Below are positions 34,849-42,017 of a stretch of 64,000 nt of DNA, piece after piece. Location: positions 62,001-126,000 of the forward strand of contig NZ_JAIERS010000006.1 in assembly GCF_019746665.1 (NCBI RefSeq), given 5' to 3'. The position numbers were made by a program, and so were the translations under genes. Position 1 is the stretch's first letter, and each line of letters opens with the position of its first letter. A model generated the notes under the pieces. The model was not told where the DNA came from and ran no database searches. It saw only the letters and a program-made list of their open reading frames with translations. Source of the DNA: Sphingomonas sp. GTDB lineage: Bacteria > Pseudomonadota > Alphaproteobacteria > Sphingomonadales > Sphingomonadaceae.

Positions 34849-35240
34849 GCGGGGATCGGCAGCTCGGTCGTTTGCCCCAGCACGTCTGGCGCCGTCCAAT
34901 CCTCCCCCCGCGCGCGCAGCCGGGCGAGCGCCCAGGGGAGCAGCAGCGCGAGATACTCGACCAGCGCTTTCCCTTCCGCGCTCAGCCGGTATTCGCGAAT
35001 CTGCGCCTGCCCGCGCACGATCGCCATGCTCTCTATCAGGCCATCCGCCTCGAGCGCGGCGATCTGCTTGAGCAGCACCGGCTTGGCGGCGCGCGGCAGA
35101 TGGGCGCGCAAGCCCGCGAGCGCGACCGGCCCCGCCGCGAGGAACAGCAGGATGCGCGCCTTCCATTTGCCGCCGACCACGGCGAACACTTCTTCGATCG
35201 GGCAGGGATCGAGCGGGGGGCGTTTGGGGCGGTAGCGCAT
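34845..35240 (-). CDS. HxlR-family transcriptional regulator (first)
   Basis: A 131-residue winged-helix regulator: CPIEEVFAVVGGKWKARILLFLAAGPVALAGLRAHLP, then LKQIAALEADGLI. Cysteine 13 in DPCPIEE occupies the position used for thiol sensing in HxlR relatives such as YodB and HypR. It is divergent from an MBL-fold hydrolase gene across 80 bases and convergent with the aspartic protease gene with a 4-base overlap. The start at 35240 was chosen because the frame upstream is antisense to the MBL gene. Confidence 0.85.
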   Translation of the reverse strand: MRYRPKRPPLDPCPIEEVFAVVGGKWKARILLFLAAGPVALAGLRAHLPRAAKPVLLKQIAALEADGLIESMAIVRGQAQIREYRLSAEGKALVEYLALLLPWALARLRARGEDWTAPDVLGQTTELPIPA

Positions 35241-35320
35241 CAGGCGGTCCGGTCGTAATTTGTTGATCCTGTTCGGCGCCACCCCGGCCGAGGCATCACC
35301 GCGCGCGAAAGGATGCCGCA

Positions 35321-36112
35321 ATGCCCGATGCCGCCGCAATGCATGTAACTTATTACGACACCGCCATGGCGCTGATCGAGATCGGATCGCTGCGACTGTT
35401 GACCGATCCGTTGTTCGATCCCGCCGGCACGGTGTTCGAACACGGCCCGGTGCGGCTGGAGAAGCGCAGCCCGCGCGCGATCGACCCGGCGGCGCTCGGC
35501 CGGATCGACGCGGTGCTGCTGAGCCACGAGCAGCATGGCGACAATCTCGATCATGGCGGGCGCGCCTTTCTGGCGCGGGTGCCACGCGTACTGACGACGC
35601 ATGACAGCGCCAGCCGGCTAGGTCCGAATGCGCGCGGCCTCGCCGAGTGGGAAGAGGTGGTGCTGACCGGCCCGGACGGCGACACGCTGACTGTGACCGC
35701 GGCGCCCGCCCAGCATGGCCCGGACGGGACCCAGGCGGCGACCGGGCCGGTCACCGGCTTCGTCCTCACCGGCGGGCCGCTCGATCTGCCGGTCTATATC
35801 TCGGGCGATACCGTGCCCTTCGCCGGCACCGACGCGGTCGCCGCGCGCTTCGCGCCGGTCGGGCTCGCCTTGCTCCATCTGGGGCATGTCGCGCTCGATC
35901 CGCTGCCGGGAATGCATTTCTCGCTCGACGCGGCCGAGGCGATCGAACTGGCGCAGGCGCTCCATGCACGCACCGTGGTGCCGCTCCACTTCGACGGCTG
36001 GGCGCATTTCGCCGAGCCGGTAGAGGCGGCGCGCGCCGCCTTCGCCGCCAGCCCAATCGCCGCACGCGTCCACTGGCTGGCGCGCGGCGAGCGGGGGACG
36101 TTCGCGCCATGA
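35321..36112 (+). CDS. MBL-fold metallo-hydrolase (UlaG/YtkL-like)
   Basis: A 263-residue metallo-beta-lactamase-fold protein. LLTDPLFDPAG, AVLLSHEQHGDNLDHGG (a variant of HxHxDH: H-E-Q-H-G-D-N), VYISGDTVPF and TVVPLHFDGWAHF are visible metal-site motifs. In the first motif, H-E-Q-H-G-D-N shows the usual H-x-H spacing shifted, so zinc ligation may differ from UlaG. Substrates could be lactones or phosphoesters. The gene is divergent from an HxlR regulator, which is probably its controller. AAAGGA precedes the ATG. Confidence 0.8.
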   Translation: MPDAAAMHVTYYDTAMALIEIGSLRLLTDPLFDPAGTVFEHGPVRLEKRSPRAIDPAALGRIDAVLLSHEQHGDNLDHGGRAFLARVPRVLTTHDSASRLGPNARGLAEWEEVVLTGPDGDTLTVTAAPAQHGPDGTQAATGPVTGFVLTGGPLDLPVYISGDTVPFAGTDAVAARFAPVGLALLHLGHVALDPLPGMHFSLDAAEAIELAQALHARTVVPLHFDGWAHFAEPVEAARAAFAASPIAARVHWLARGERGTFAP

Positions 36113-36140
36113 TGGGAGCGAGCGTCGGGTGGCTGCCCGA

Positions 36141-36725
36141 TCAGCGCTTCGGCCGCCGCTTCTGCGGGGCATAGGCGATCATCTGCACTTCGACGATGCC
36201 TTCGGGGCTGATCAGGCCGCTGGTGCCGACCGCGGTCCAGGCGGGGTGGACCCCGGTCATGAACTCGTCCTTCACCGCGCCGAACGCCTGGAACTGCGCC
36301 AGCCGGTCGCCGCCGAATTCGGGCGCGGTCCAGTCGTGGAAGCTGTTGACCATCACCACATCGTCGAAGGTAAGCCCGAACGCGGTGAGCTGCGCGCGGA
36401 TGCGCGCGAAGCCCGATCGCGCCGCCGCCTTGAAACTGTCAACCGTGTAGGGGCCGGTCGACGCCCGCGCGATCACCACGCCCGAGACATAGACATAATC
36501 GCCCGCCCGCCGTGCCGGCGCATAATGCCACGTCTCATAAGCCGCGCGCGCCTTCGCGTCGGTGATGACGACCTCGCCGCCCGGCGCGGCGATGCGATCG
36601 ACCGATGACTGGGCGATGGCGGGCGCCGCGAGACAGGATGCGGCGATAAGCGAAACGCTGGGCAGGGAAACATTGGGCAGGGAAACATTGGGCAGGGAGA
36701 TGCGGGTCGGCACGGGCTTGGTCAT
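36141..36725 (-). CDS. RidA/YjgF-family protein with signal peptide
   Basis: A 194-residue protein with an N-terminal signal peptide (to about AIAQ) and a RidA-like domain: YAPARRAGDYVYVSGVV, RSGFARIRAQLTAFGLTFDDVVMVNSF, and HPAWTAVGTSGL. Classical RidA deaminates reactive enamines using an arginine in a late motif; here the exported form has WTAVGTSGLISPEGIVEVQMIAY, without the standard CRVEVEA ending, so activity is uncertain. The signal peptide contains three 15-base tandem repeats encoding LP-(N/S)-VS. It is divergent from an HxlR regulator. Confidence 0.84.
   Translation of the reverse strand: MTKPVPTRISLPNVSLPNVSLPSVSLIAASCLAAPAIAQSSVDRIAAPGGEVVITDAKARAAYETWHYAPARRAGDYVYVSGVVIARASTGPYTVDSFKAAARSGFARIRAQLTAFGLTFDDVVMVNSFHDWTAPEFGGDRLAQFQAFGAVKDEFMTGVHPAWTAVGTSGLISPEGIVEVQMIAYAPQKRRPKR
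36652..36696 (-). repeat. Three tandem 15-bp repeats inside the RidA-like signal peptide
   Basis: Units GAAACGCTGGGCAGG, GAAACATTGGGCAGG and GAAACATTGGGCAGG (plus-strand reading) are head to tail. As 15 is a multiple of three, copy number changes would keep the frame and only lengthen or shorten the segment SLPNV-SLPNV-SLPSV at the start of the hydrophobic signal. Confidence 0.85.
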
Positions 36726-36795
36726 CGGCGGCCTTTCGCTTCGGGCAATGCCAGTTGTCGTGCTCGCGATTACCGGCGATAGGTTGGCGGCGACA

Positions 36796-36834
36796 AGTAC
36801 GCACAAATCGCGCGGGTACTATCGTGGATGATAG
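36796..36834. promoter_or_regulatory. Two dyads before the second HxlR gene
   Basis: AGTAC (36796) and GTACT (36816) form an inverted pair 15 bases apart. CTATC-GTGGAT-GATAG (36819-36834) is a second dyad that touches the GTG start. Together they read GTACTATC...GATAG, similar to HxlR/YodB operators (TACTAT...ATAGTA). Autoregulation of the HxlR gene and control of the divergent ridA-like gene is the simplest reading. Confidence 0.5.
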
Positions 36835-36838
36835 CGTG

Positions 36839-37207
36839 GTGACTAAGCGGGATCGGTCGGCGCGGCGCACCGGGTGCGCCGTGGAGGTGACCTTGTCCGT
36901 CATCGGCGGCGTGTGGAAGCCGGTGATCCTGTTCCACCTGCTCGGCGGCACGCTGCGGTTCAACGCGCTGTGCCGGCTGACCCCCGCCGCGACGCCGCGC
37001 ATGATGACGCTGCAGCTGCGCGAGCTGGAGCGTGACGGCATCGTCAGCCGCACCGTCTATGCACAGGTGCCGCCGCGCGTCGAATATACCCTCACCCCGC
37101 TTGGCCGCACGCTGGAGCCGCTCCTCTTGGGGATGCGTGCCTGGGGCGACCAGTTCCGCGCCGGCCAGCCGGTGACGCCGAGCACGGCATCCGGTGAACC
37201 GAATTAG
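36839..37207 (+). CDS. HxlR-family transcriptional regulator (second)
   Basis: A roughly 122-residue winged-helix protein: RRTGCAVEVTLSVIGGVWKPVILFHLLGGTLRFNALCRLTP, MTLQLRELERDGIVSRTVYAQVPPRVEYTLTPLG is the DNA-binding unit. The cysteine near residue 13 is in the thiol-sensing position. It starts at one of two consecutive GTG codons (36836 or 36839). It diverges from the RidA-like gene across about 110 bases that carry two dyads. Its 3' end overlaps the long N-terminal extension of the following amidohydrolase frame, but not its chosen start. Confidence 0.86.
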   Translation: MTKRDRSARRTGCAVEVTLSVIGGVWKPVILFHLLGGTLRFNALCRLTPAATPRMMTLQLRELERDGIVSRTVYAQVPPRVEYTLTPLGRTLEPLLLGMRAWGDQFRAGQPVTPSTASGEPN

Positions 37208-37244
37208 CTTGCGGCGCCCGGCGCCCCGGGCGCATCACCTGCCC

Positions 37245-38480
37245 ATGCTCCGTCCGTTGCTGCTGCTGCTGCTCGTCATCCTCGGCCAAGGCGCGGCCCG
37301 TGCGCAGGCGCCGGTGCTGCTGGTGCCCGATCGGGTGTTCGACGGCACCGCGCCCGAGGCGCATCCCGGCTGGAAAGTGCTGATCCAGGGCGACCGGATC
37401 GTCGCCGCCGGCCCCGATGTCACCGCCCCCGCGGGCGCCGAAGTGGTGACGCTGCCCGGCACGACGCTGATGCCCGGCCTGATCGACCTCCACGTCCATC
37501 TGTTCCTCCACCCCTATGACGAGACGCCCTGGAACGATCAGGTGGCCAAGGAGCCGCTCGCGCTGCGCACCGCACGCGCGGTGGCGGCGGCGCGGGCGAC
37601 GCTGGCGGCGGGGTTCACCACCGTGCGCGACCTGGGCACCGAAGGCGCGGGCGAGGCCGATGCCGGGCTGAAAGCGGCGATCGAGCAGGGCATCGTGCCC
37701 GGCCCAAGGCTGCTGATCGCCAGCCGGGCGCTGGTCGCGACGGGCTCCTACGGCCCCAAGGGGTATAATGGCCAAGTGCCGCAGGGCGCCGAGGAAGCGA
37801 GCGGCCCCGAGCTGATCGCGGCGGTGCGGCGCCAGATCGGCGCGGGCGCCGACTGGATCAAGCTCTACGCCGATTATCGCTGGCGCCCCGGCGAGCCGAG
37901 CCGGCCGACCTTTTCCGCCGAGGAGCTGGCGCAGGCGGTGCGGACGGCGCACGACGCCGGGCGCAAGGTGGCGATGCACGCCAGCACCCCCGAAGGGATG
38001 CGCCGCGCGATCGCCGCCGGCGCCGACACGATCGAGCATGGCAATGACGGGACGGCGGCCGAATTCGCGGCGATGAAGGCCAAGGGCATCGCCTTCTGCC
38101 CGACGCTCGCCGCGAGCGACGCCATCACCCGCTACACCAAGGCGAGCGATGCGGCGCTGCAGCCGAAGCGCACGAGCTATGCCGCCGCGCTGCGCTCGGG
38201 CGTCACGCTCTGTGTCGGCGGCGATACCGGGGTGTTCAAACATGGCGAGAATGCCCGTGAGATCGCGCTGATGGCGGACTGGGGCCTGGGCCTGCCGCGC
38301 GCGCTGATCACGGCGACCTCGGGCAATGCCGCGATCCTCGGCCTCGCCGATCGCATCGGCGGCGTGAAACCGGGGCTGATCGCCGATCTGGTGGCGGTAA
38401 CGGGTGATCCGACGCAGGACGCTGCCGCGCTCGGCCGGGTGGCGGCGGTGTTCCAGGCGGGGCGGCGGGTGAGGTTCTAG
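37245..38480 (+). CDS. Amidohydrolase-family metal-dependent hydrolase, exported
   Basis: A 411-residue protein with a leucine-rich signal peptide (MLRPLLLLLLVILGQGAARAQ) and a composite TIM-barrel amidohydrolase domain. LMPGLIDLHVHLF contains HxH; DWIKLYADYR carries the likely carboxylated lysine; VAMHAS and TIEHGN provide further histidines; CVGGDTG gives the catalytic aspartate. This Xaa-Pro dipeptidase/imidazolonepropionase-like subgroup is broad, so the substrate is not predicted. No ridA-like or tautomerase activity is implied by proximity. Confidence 0.85.
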   Translation: MLRPLLLLLLVILGQGAARAQAPVLLVPDRVFDGTAPEAHPGWKVLIQGDRIVAAGPDVTAPAGAEVVTLPGTTLMPGLIDLHVHLFLHPYDETPWNDQVAKEPLALRTARAVAAARATLAAGFTTVRDLGTEGAGEADAGLKAAIEQGIVPGPRLLIASRALVATGSYGPKGYNGQVPQGAEEASGPELIAAVRRQIGAGADWIKLYADYRWRPGEPSRPTFSAEELAQAVRTAHDAGRKVAMHASTPEGMRRAIAAGADTIEHGNDGTAAEFAAMKAKGIAFCPTLAASDAITRYTKASDAALQPKRTSYAAALRSGVTLCVGGDTGVFKHGENAREIALMADWGLGLPRALITATSGNAAILGLADRIGGVKPGLIADLVAVTGDPTQDAAALGRVAAVFQAGRRVRF

Positions 38481-38533
38481 CCGTTCATCCGATGCGGGTG
38501 ATCCGGAGCAGCGCCGGCGCGCGCCAAGGCGCT

Positions 38534-39169
38534 TTATCGCCTCAACTTGTACACAATCCGCAGGCCCATCGTTTCCAGCCCCGGATTGGTGCGCCCGAAC
38601 CAGCCATTGTGGCTGAAATGCTCGTAGGTCGCCTCCGCCGCGAGCCGGCGATTGAGCTGTACCCCGATCGAGAAGCTGGGGTTGAACAGCACGCGCGACC
38701 CGAAATCGGTCCGGGTGGAATAGATCGCGTAGCGCCGCTCGGCCTCGGCCCGGCCAATTCCGGGCGCGAACGGATCGGGTGTCTGGAGATAGCCGTCGTG
38801 AAGGGCCAGGCCGATCCCCACCTGGCCGTAAACCCGGCGGCGAAACGCATATTGCCGCCACTCGGCGCCGACGCTCGCCAGGCTCGTCCGGCCGCCGGTG
38901 TTCAGATAAAGCTTGGCGGTCAGGCGCGGCTTCAGCGCGCCGCGCAGCGGGGGGCTGCGCAGCACCAAGTGCAGATCCACCGTGCCGCCTTCGGCTTCGT
39001 TCGCGTAAAAGGTGCCGGGCGGCGGCGGCCCGCGGAACGGCTTGGGCACGCCATGCGCGAGCAGGCCGATCGCCACCTCGGCGGGCGGCCGCCCCTCTGC
39101 CTGCTGGGCTTTGACAGCGCAGGGGACAAGCGCGACGGTGGCGCAAAATGCGCTCAAAAATCGGATCAT
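38534..39169 (-). CDS. Acyloxyacyl hydrolase (PagL-like lipid A deacylase)
   Basis: A 211-residue outer-membrane beta-barrel protein with a signal peptide ending near VKAQ. The C-terminal QLNRRLAAEATYEHFSHNGWFGRTNPGLETMGLRIVYKL matches the PagL family, in which the YEHxS motif holds the catalytic histidine and serine. PagL removes the 3-O acyl chain of lipid A. Many sphingomonads carry glycosphingolipids instead of LPS, so its natural substrate here is an open question. Confidence 0.82.
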   Translation of the reverse strand: MIRFLSAFCATVALVPCAVKAQQAEGRPPAEVAIGLLAHGVPKPFRGPPPPGTFYANEAEGGTVDLHLVLRSPPLRGALKPRLTAKLYLNTGGRTSLASVGAEWRQYAFRRRVYGQVGIGLALHDGYLQTPDPFAPGIGRAEAERRYAIYSTRTDFGSRVLFNPSFSIGVQLNRRLAAEATYEHFSHNGWFGRTNPGLETMGLRIVYKLRR

Positions 39170-39238
39170 CAAACGCGGCTCCTGGGCGACGTGGACAGAA
39201 TTTGCCCCGGCGATGACTTTTGCTAAAAAGGAAAAAAG

Positions 39239-39255
39239 TTTCTGTCAAACAGAAA
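39239..39255. promoter_or_regulatory. 7-3-7 palindrome at the start of the DUF2975 gene
   Basis: TTTCTGT-CAA-ACAGAAA is a perfect dyad ending nine bases before the ATG at 39265; the local stretch is unusually AT-rich, and a further ACAGAA half-site lies at about 39195. It overlaps the ribosome-binding region. XRE regulators often bind such short palindromes, so autoregulation of the operon by its own XRE protein is the likely reading. Confidence 0.55.
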
Positions 39256-39264
39256 GAATAGCTG

Positions 39265-39882
39265 ATGCGCTATGGATTGACCGCTTCACAAGCGCGGTTC
39301 GCCAACGTCGTGGGCGCGGCCTTGCTGGCGACCGCCGTGCTGGCGTTGGCGTCCAACCTGGTGCTGCTGTGGCATGCCGCGCCCGGCTTTCGCTGCGATG
39401 CGAGCGGCTGCGTCGGCGCCGTAAAGGCGCTGGCGGCCGCGCCCGATGACGCGCGCGCGGCGCTCGCCGCGTCGCCCGCCGCGCTGGCCGGGTTCACGCG
39501 CTACCTCGGCTCCTGGCCCGTGCGCCTGGGACTGTTCGCGATCCTCGTGCTCCAGTCATTGCCGTTCGCGCTGCTCACCGGAAGCGTCGGTTTCGCGCTG
39601 CGGCGGCTCGGGGGACGCGCGCCCGAGTCACTCCGGCAGGCGTTGCCGTGGCTGCGGCGCGCCGCGCTGGCGGCCCTGGCGCTCGCGATCGTGACGCCGG
39701 TCGCGCAAAGCCTGCGGGCGATGCTCCTGTTTCCGGGGACACCGGCCGGCCCGATGTGGTGGTTCGAGGTCGATTTCGTGCAGACCGGGCAGCATCTGCT
39801 CCTCGCGCTCACCGCGAACGTGATCGTTTGGGCGATCGCCGCCGGCAGCGAGGCCGAACGCGACGCTTCAGGCTTCGTCTGA
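39265..39882 (+). CDS. DUF2975-type membrane protein
   Basis: A 205-residue protein with four membrane segments, at about 15-37, 86-110, 128-147 and 173-193. The arrangement, with a short extracytoplasmic loop after helix 1 that includes paired cysteines (RCDASGCVG), fits DUF2975 proteins. Its stop overlaps the start of the XRE gene (TGATG), and DUF2975 membrane proteins are regularly paired with a YozG-like XRE protein. The pair may be a membrane-gated transcription switch, but no function is established. Confidence 0.72.
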   Translation: MRYGLTASQARFANVVGAALLATAVLALASNLVLLWHAAPGFRCDASGCVGAVKALAAAPDDARAALAASPAALAGFTRYLGSWPVRLGLFAILVLQSLPFALLTGSVGFALRRLGGRAPESLRQALPWLRRAALAALALAIVTPVAQSLRAMLLFPGTPAGPMWWFEVDFVQTGQHLLLALTANVIVWAIAAGSEAERDASGFV

Positions 39883-40115
39883 TGCCGATCATCGTCAACC
39901 TCGATGTCATGCTGGCCAAGCGGAAAGTGAGATCGAACGAGCTGGCGCGCGCCATCGGCATTACCGAAAGCAACTTGTCCTTATTGAAATCGGGCAAGGT
40001 CAAAGGGATAAGGTTTTCGACGCTCAGCGCCATCTGCCGTTATCTTGACTGCAAGCCCGGCGACATTCTGGATTTCGTCGAAGGCGACGAGGCGGACGAG
40101 GTCGACCAGGTGTAG
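39882..40115 (+). CDS. XRE-family (YozG-like) DNA-binding protein
   Basis: A 77-residue helix-turn-helix protein: VNLDVMLAKRKVRSNELARAIGITESNLSLLKSGKVKGIRFSTLSAICRYLDCKPGDILDF is a complete single-domain HTH of the Cro/YozG type. The C-terminal tail is acidic (EGDEADEVDQV). It begins in the overlap with the DUF2975 stop, so the two proteins are made in step. The palindrome before the operon is a plausible target. Confidence 0.9.
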   Translation: MPIIVNLDVMLAKRKVRSNELARAIGITESNLSLLKSGKVKGIRFSTLSAICRYLDCKPGDILDFVEGDEADEVDQV

Positions 40116-40198
40116 CGCCACCGCCCGGCGGTGAAGCCCTGATCCGGCCCCGATCGCGCCCCTTGCCCACGCCGCGCCCCCGCGCCACCAAGGCCGCC

Positions 40199-41077
40199 AT
40201 GACCTCGCCCCGCTTCGCCTTCCTTGTCGCCACCATCGGGATCGGCACCTACTCGCTGATGGATGCGGCGATGAAGGCGCTGGCGCTGGCGCATGGCGCC
40301 TATCCCGCCCTGTGGTGGCGTTCGGTCGCCGGAGTATTGCTGGTCGCGCCGCTGTTCCTCGCGCGCGGGGGGCGGTGGCCGGCGCGGCGGGTGCTGGCGC
40401 TCCACCTCCAGCGCGGGCTGCCGGCGACGCTTTCGGGGCTGCTGTTCTTCTGGGGGCTGGCGCGGGTGCCGATGGCGCAGGCGGTGGCGCTCACCTTTCC
40501 CATTCCGATCATGGCGCTGTTCCTCGCGCGGCTGTTCCTGGGCGAGCCGCTGCGCGCGCGGGCGCTGACCGGCGCCGGCATCGCCGCGGGCGGGGTGATC
40601 GTGATCGCCGGCCTCGAACCCGGGGCGCGCGGCGATCCGCTCGCGACGCTCGCGCTGCTCGGCGCGGCCTTGTGCTACGCGCTCAGCCTGATCGCGCTGC
40701 GGCGCCAGGCGCAGGCCGCCTCGGCGGTGGAGGTGACGCTGTTCACCGGGCTCGTCTTCGCGGTGCTGCTCAGCCTCGGCGCCGGGATCGACGCGGCGCG
40801 CGGCGGCACGCTCGGCATCGCGACGCTGCCGGCGCGCGCTGACCTGCCGCTGATCGTCGGCGCGGCGATACTGGGCAGCGGATCGGCGATGCTGCTCGCC
40901 TGGGCCTATGCGCGCGCGGGCGCGGGGCTGCTCTCGCTGAGCGAGTACAGCGCGTTCCTGTGGGCGGCGCTGCTCGGCGCGGTGCTGTTCGAGGAGCGCG
41001 TTTCGCTCTTTACCATCGGCGGCGCGGCGTTGATCATCGCCGGGTGCCTCGTCGCGCTACGCAAGGAAGCCGCATGA
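40199..41077 (+). CDS. DMT-superfamily transporter (EamA)
   Basis: A 292-residue membrane protein with ten predicted helices in two EamA repeats. LARVPMAQAVALTFPIPIMALFLARLFLGEPL closes the first repeat and SLSEYSAFLWAALLGAVLFEERVSLFTIGGAALIIAGC the second. The family exports amino acids, nucleotides or drugs; the substrate is unknown. It starts at 40199 rather than the upstream ATG-like position at 40163, whose extension is basic and non-hydrophobic. Its stop overlaps the next gene by ATGA. Confidence 0.88.
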   Translation: MTSPRFAFLVATIGIGTYSLMDAAMKALALAHGAYPALWWRSVAGVLLVAPLFLARGGRWPARRVLALHLQRGLPATLSGLLFFWGLARVPMAQAVALTFPIPIMALFLARLFLGEPLRARALTGAGIAAGGVIVIAGLEPGARGDPLATLALLGAALCYALSLIALRRQAQAASAVEVTLFTGLVFAVLLSLGAGIDAARGGTLGIATLPARADLPLIVGAAILGSGSAMLLAWAYARAGAGLLSLSEYSAFLWAALLGAVLFEERVSLFTIGGAALIIAGCLVALRKEAA

Positions 41078-41544
41078 TCCGTTTCGCCGAACCCACCGAT
41101 GTCCCCACCCTGCTCGCGCTGGTGCGCGAACTCGCCGAGTATGAACACGCCGCCGATCAGGTCGCGGCGAGCGAGGCGCAGCTGGCGGAGGCGCTGTTCG
41201 GCCCCAAGCCGGCGGCCGAGGCGCTGATCGCGGAACAAGACGGTCGCGCGGTTGGCCTGGCACTGTTCTTCCATAATTTCTCGACCTGGACCGGGCGGCG
41301 CGGGCTGTATCTGGAGGATCTCTACGTCCAGCCCGAGGCGCGGGGGGCGGGCATCGGCAAGGCGCTGCTCAAGCGGCTCGCCGAGATCGCGGTCGCGCGG
41401 GGCTGTGCGCGGTTCGAATGGGCGGTGCTCGAGTGGAACCAGCCCGCGATCGACTTTTACCGCGCGATGGGCGCCGAGATGATGGACGAATGGCGCATCT
41501 GCCGCGTGACCGGCGACGCGCTCACGGCGCTCGCGCGGCGATGA
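41074..41544 (+). CDS. GNAT-family N-acetyltransferase (first of tandem pair)
   Basis: A 156-residue GNAT protein: the acetyl-CoA loop LYVQPEARGAGIGKALLKRLAEIA is at about 86-109, with an N-terminal RFAEPTDVPTLLALVRELAEYE and a C-terminal FEWAVLEWNQPAIDFYRAMGAEMMDEWR. The EWxxxxWNxxAIxFY pattern matches the diamine acetyltransferase (SAT-like) branch. It overlaps both neighbours by four bases, which links it to the transporter and the second GNAT in one translationally coupled set. Confidence 0.88.
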   Translation: MIRFAEPTDVPTLLALVRELAEYEHAADQVAASEAQLAEALFGPKPAAEALIAEQDGRAVGLALFFHNFSTWTGRRGLYLEDLYVQPEARGAGIGKALLKRLAEIAVARGCARFEWAVLEWNQPAIDFYRAMGAEMMDEWRICRVTGDALTALARR

Positions 41545-42017
41545 TCGTCCGCCCCGCGACCCCGGCGGACGTGCCGGCGATCCACGCGCTGCTCAAGGAG
41601 TTCGGCGCGCATGGCGGCAACCCGGATTGGGTGCGGGTGAGCCTCGATCAACTCCACGCGATCTTCTTCGGCCCCACCGCCTGGTGCGCGGCGCATGTCG
41701 CCGAACGGGGCGGGGGCCTGGCGGGGATGGCGCTGTGGTTCCTCAACTTTAACTTCGGGCTCGGCCGCCCGGGGCTGTATCTGGAGGATCTGTTCGTCAC
41801 CGCCGAGGCGCGCGACGCCGGCGTGGGCGAGGCGCTGATGCGCGCGCTCGCCGCCGAAGCGGTGCGGCGCGATTGCGTGTGGATGGACTGGATGGTGCTG
41901 ACCGACAATGTCGGCGCGCAGCGTTTCTACGCCCGGCTCGGCGCCGCCGAGCAGGACGAATGGCGGCTCTGGCGGCTGGAGGGGCAGGCGCTCACCGATC
42001 TCGCGGGCGAAATCTAA
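41541..42017 (+). CDS. GNAT-family N-acetyltransferase (second of tandem pair)
   Basis: A 158-residue GNAT closely resembling the preceding one in architecture: [48 protein letters not shown], and [33 protein letters not shown]. It probably arose by tandem duplication, but has diverged (for example ARGAG to ARDAG in the acetyl-CoA loop). Its stop TAA overlaps the opposing HerA-like gene's TAG on the other strand (CTAA shared). Confidence 0.88.
   Translation: MIVRPATPADVPAIHALLKEFGAHGGNPDWVRVSLDQLHAIFFGPTAWCAAHVAERGGGLAGMALWFLNFNFGLGRPGLYLEDLFVTAEARDAGVGEALMRALAAEAVRRDCVWMDWMVLTDNVGAQRFYARLGAAEQDEWRLWRLEGQALTDLAGEI

Noticed and set aside
35241..35320. Search for an HxlR operator in the HxlR/MBL gap
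   Set aside because: No convincing dyad could be found in these 80 bases, so no regulatory site was listed for that pair.
37092..39248. 718-residue minus-strand ORF spanning the amidohydrolase and PagL-like genes
   Set aside because: Low-complexity shadow frame; both genes it overlaps have clear homology, signal peptides and catalytic motifs.
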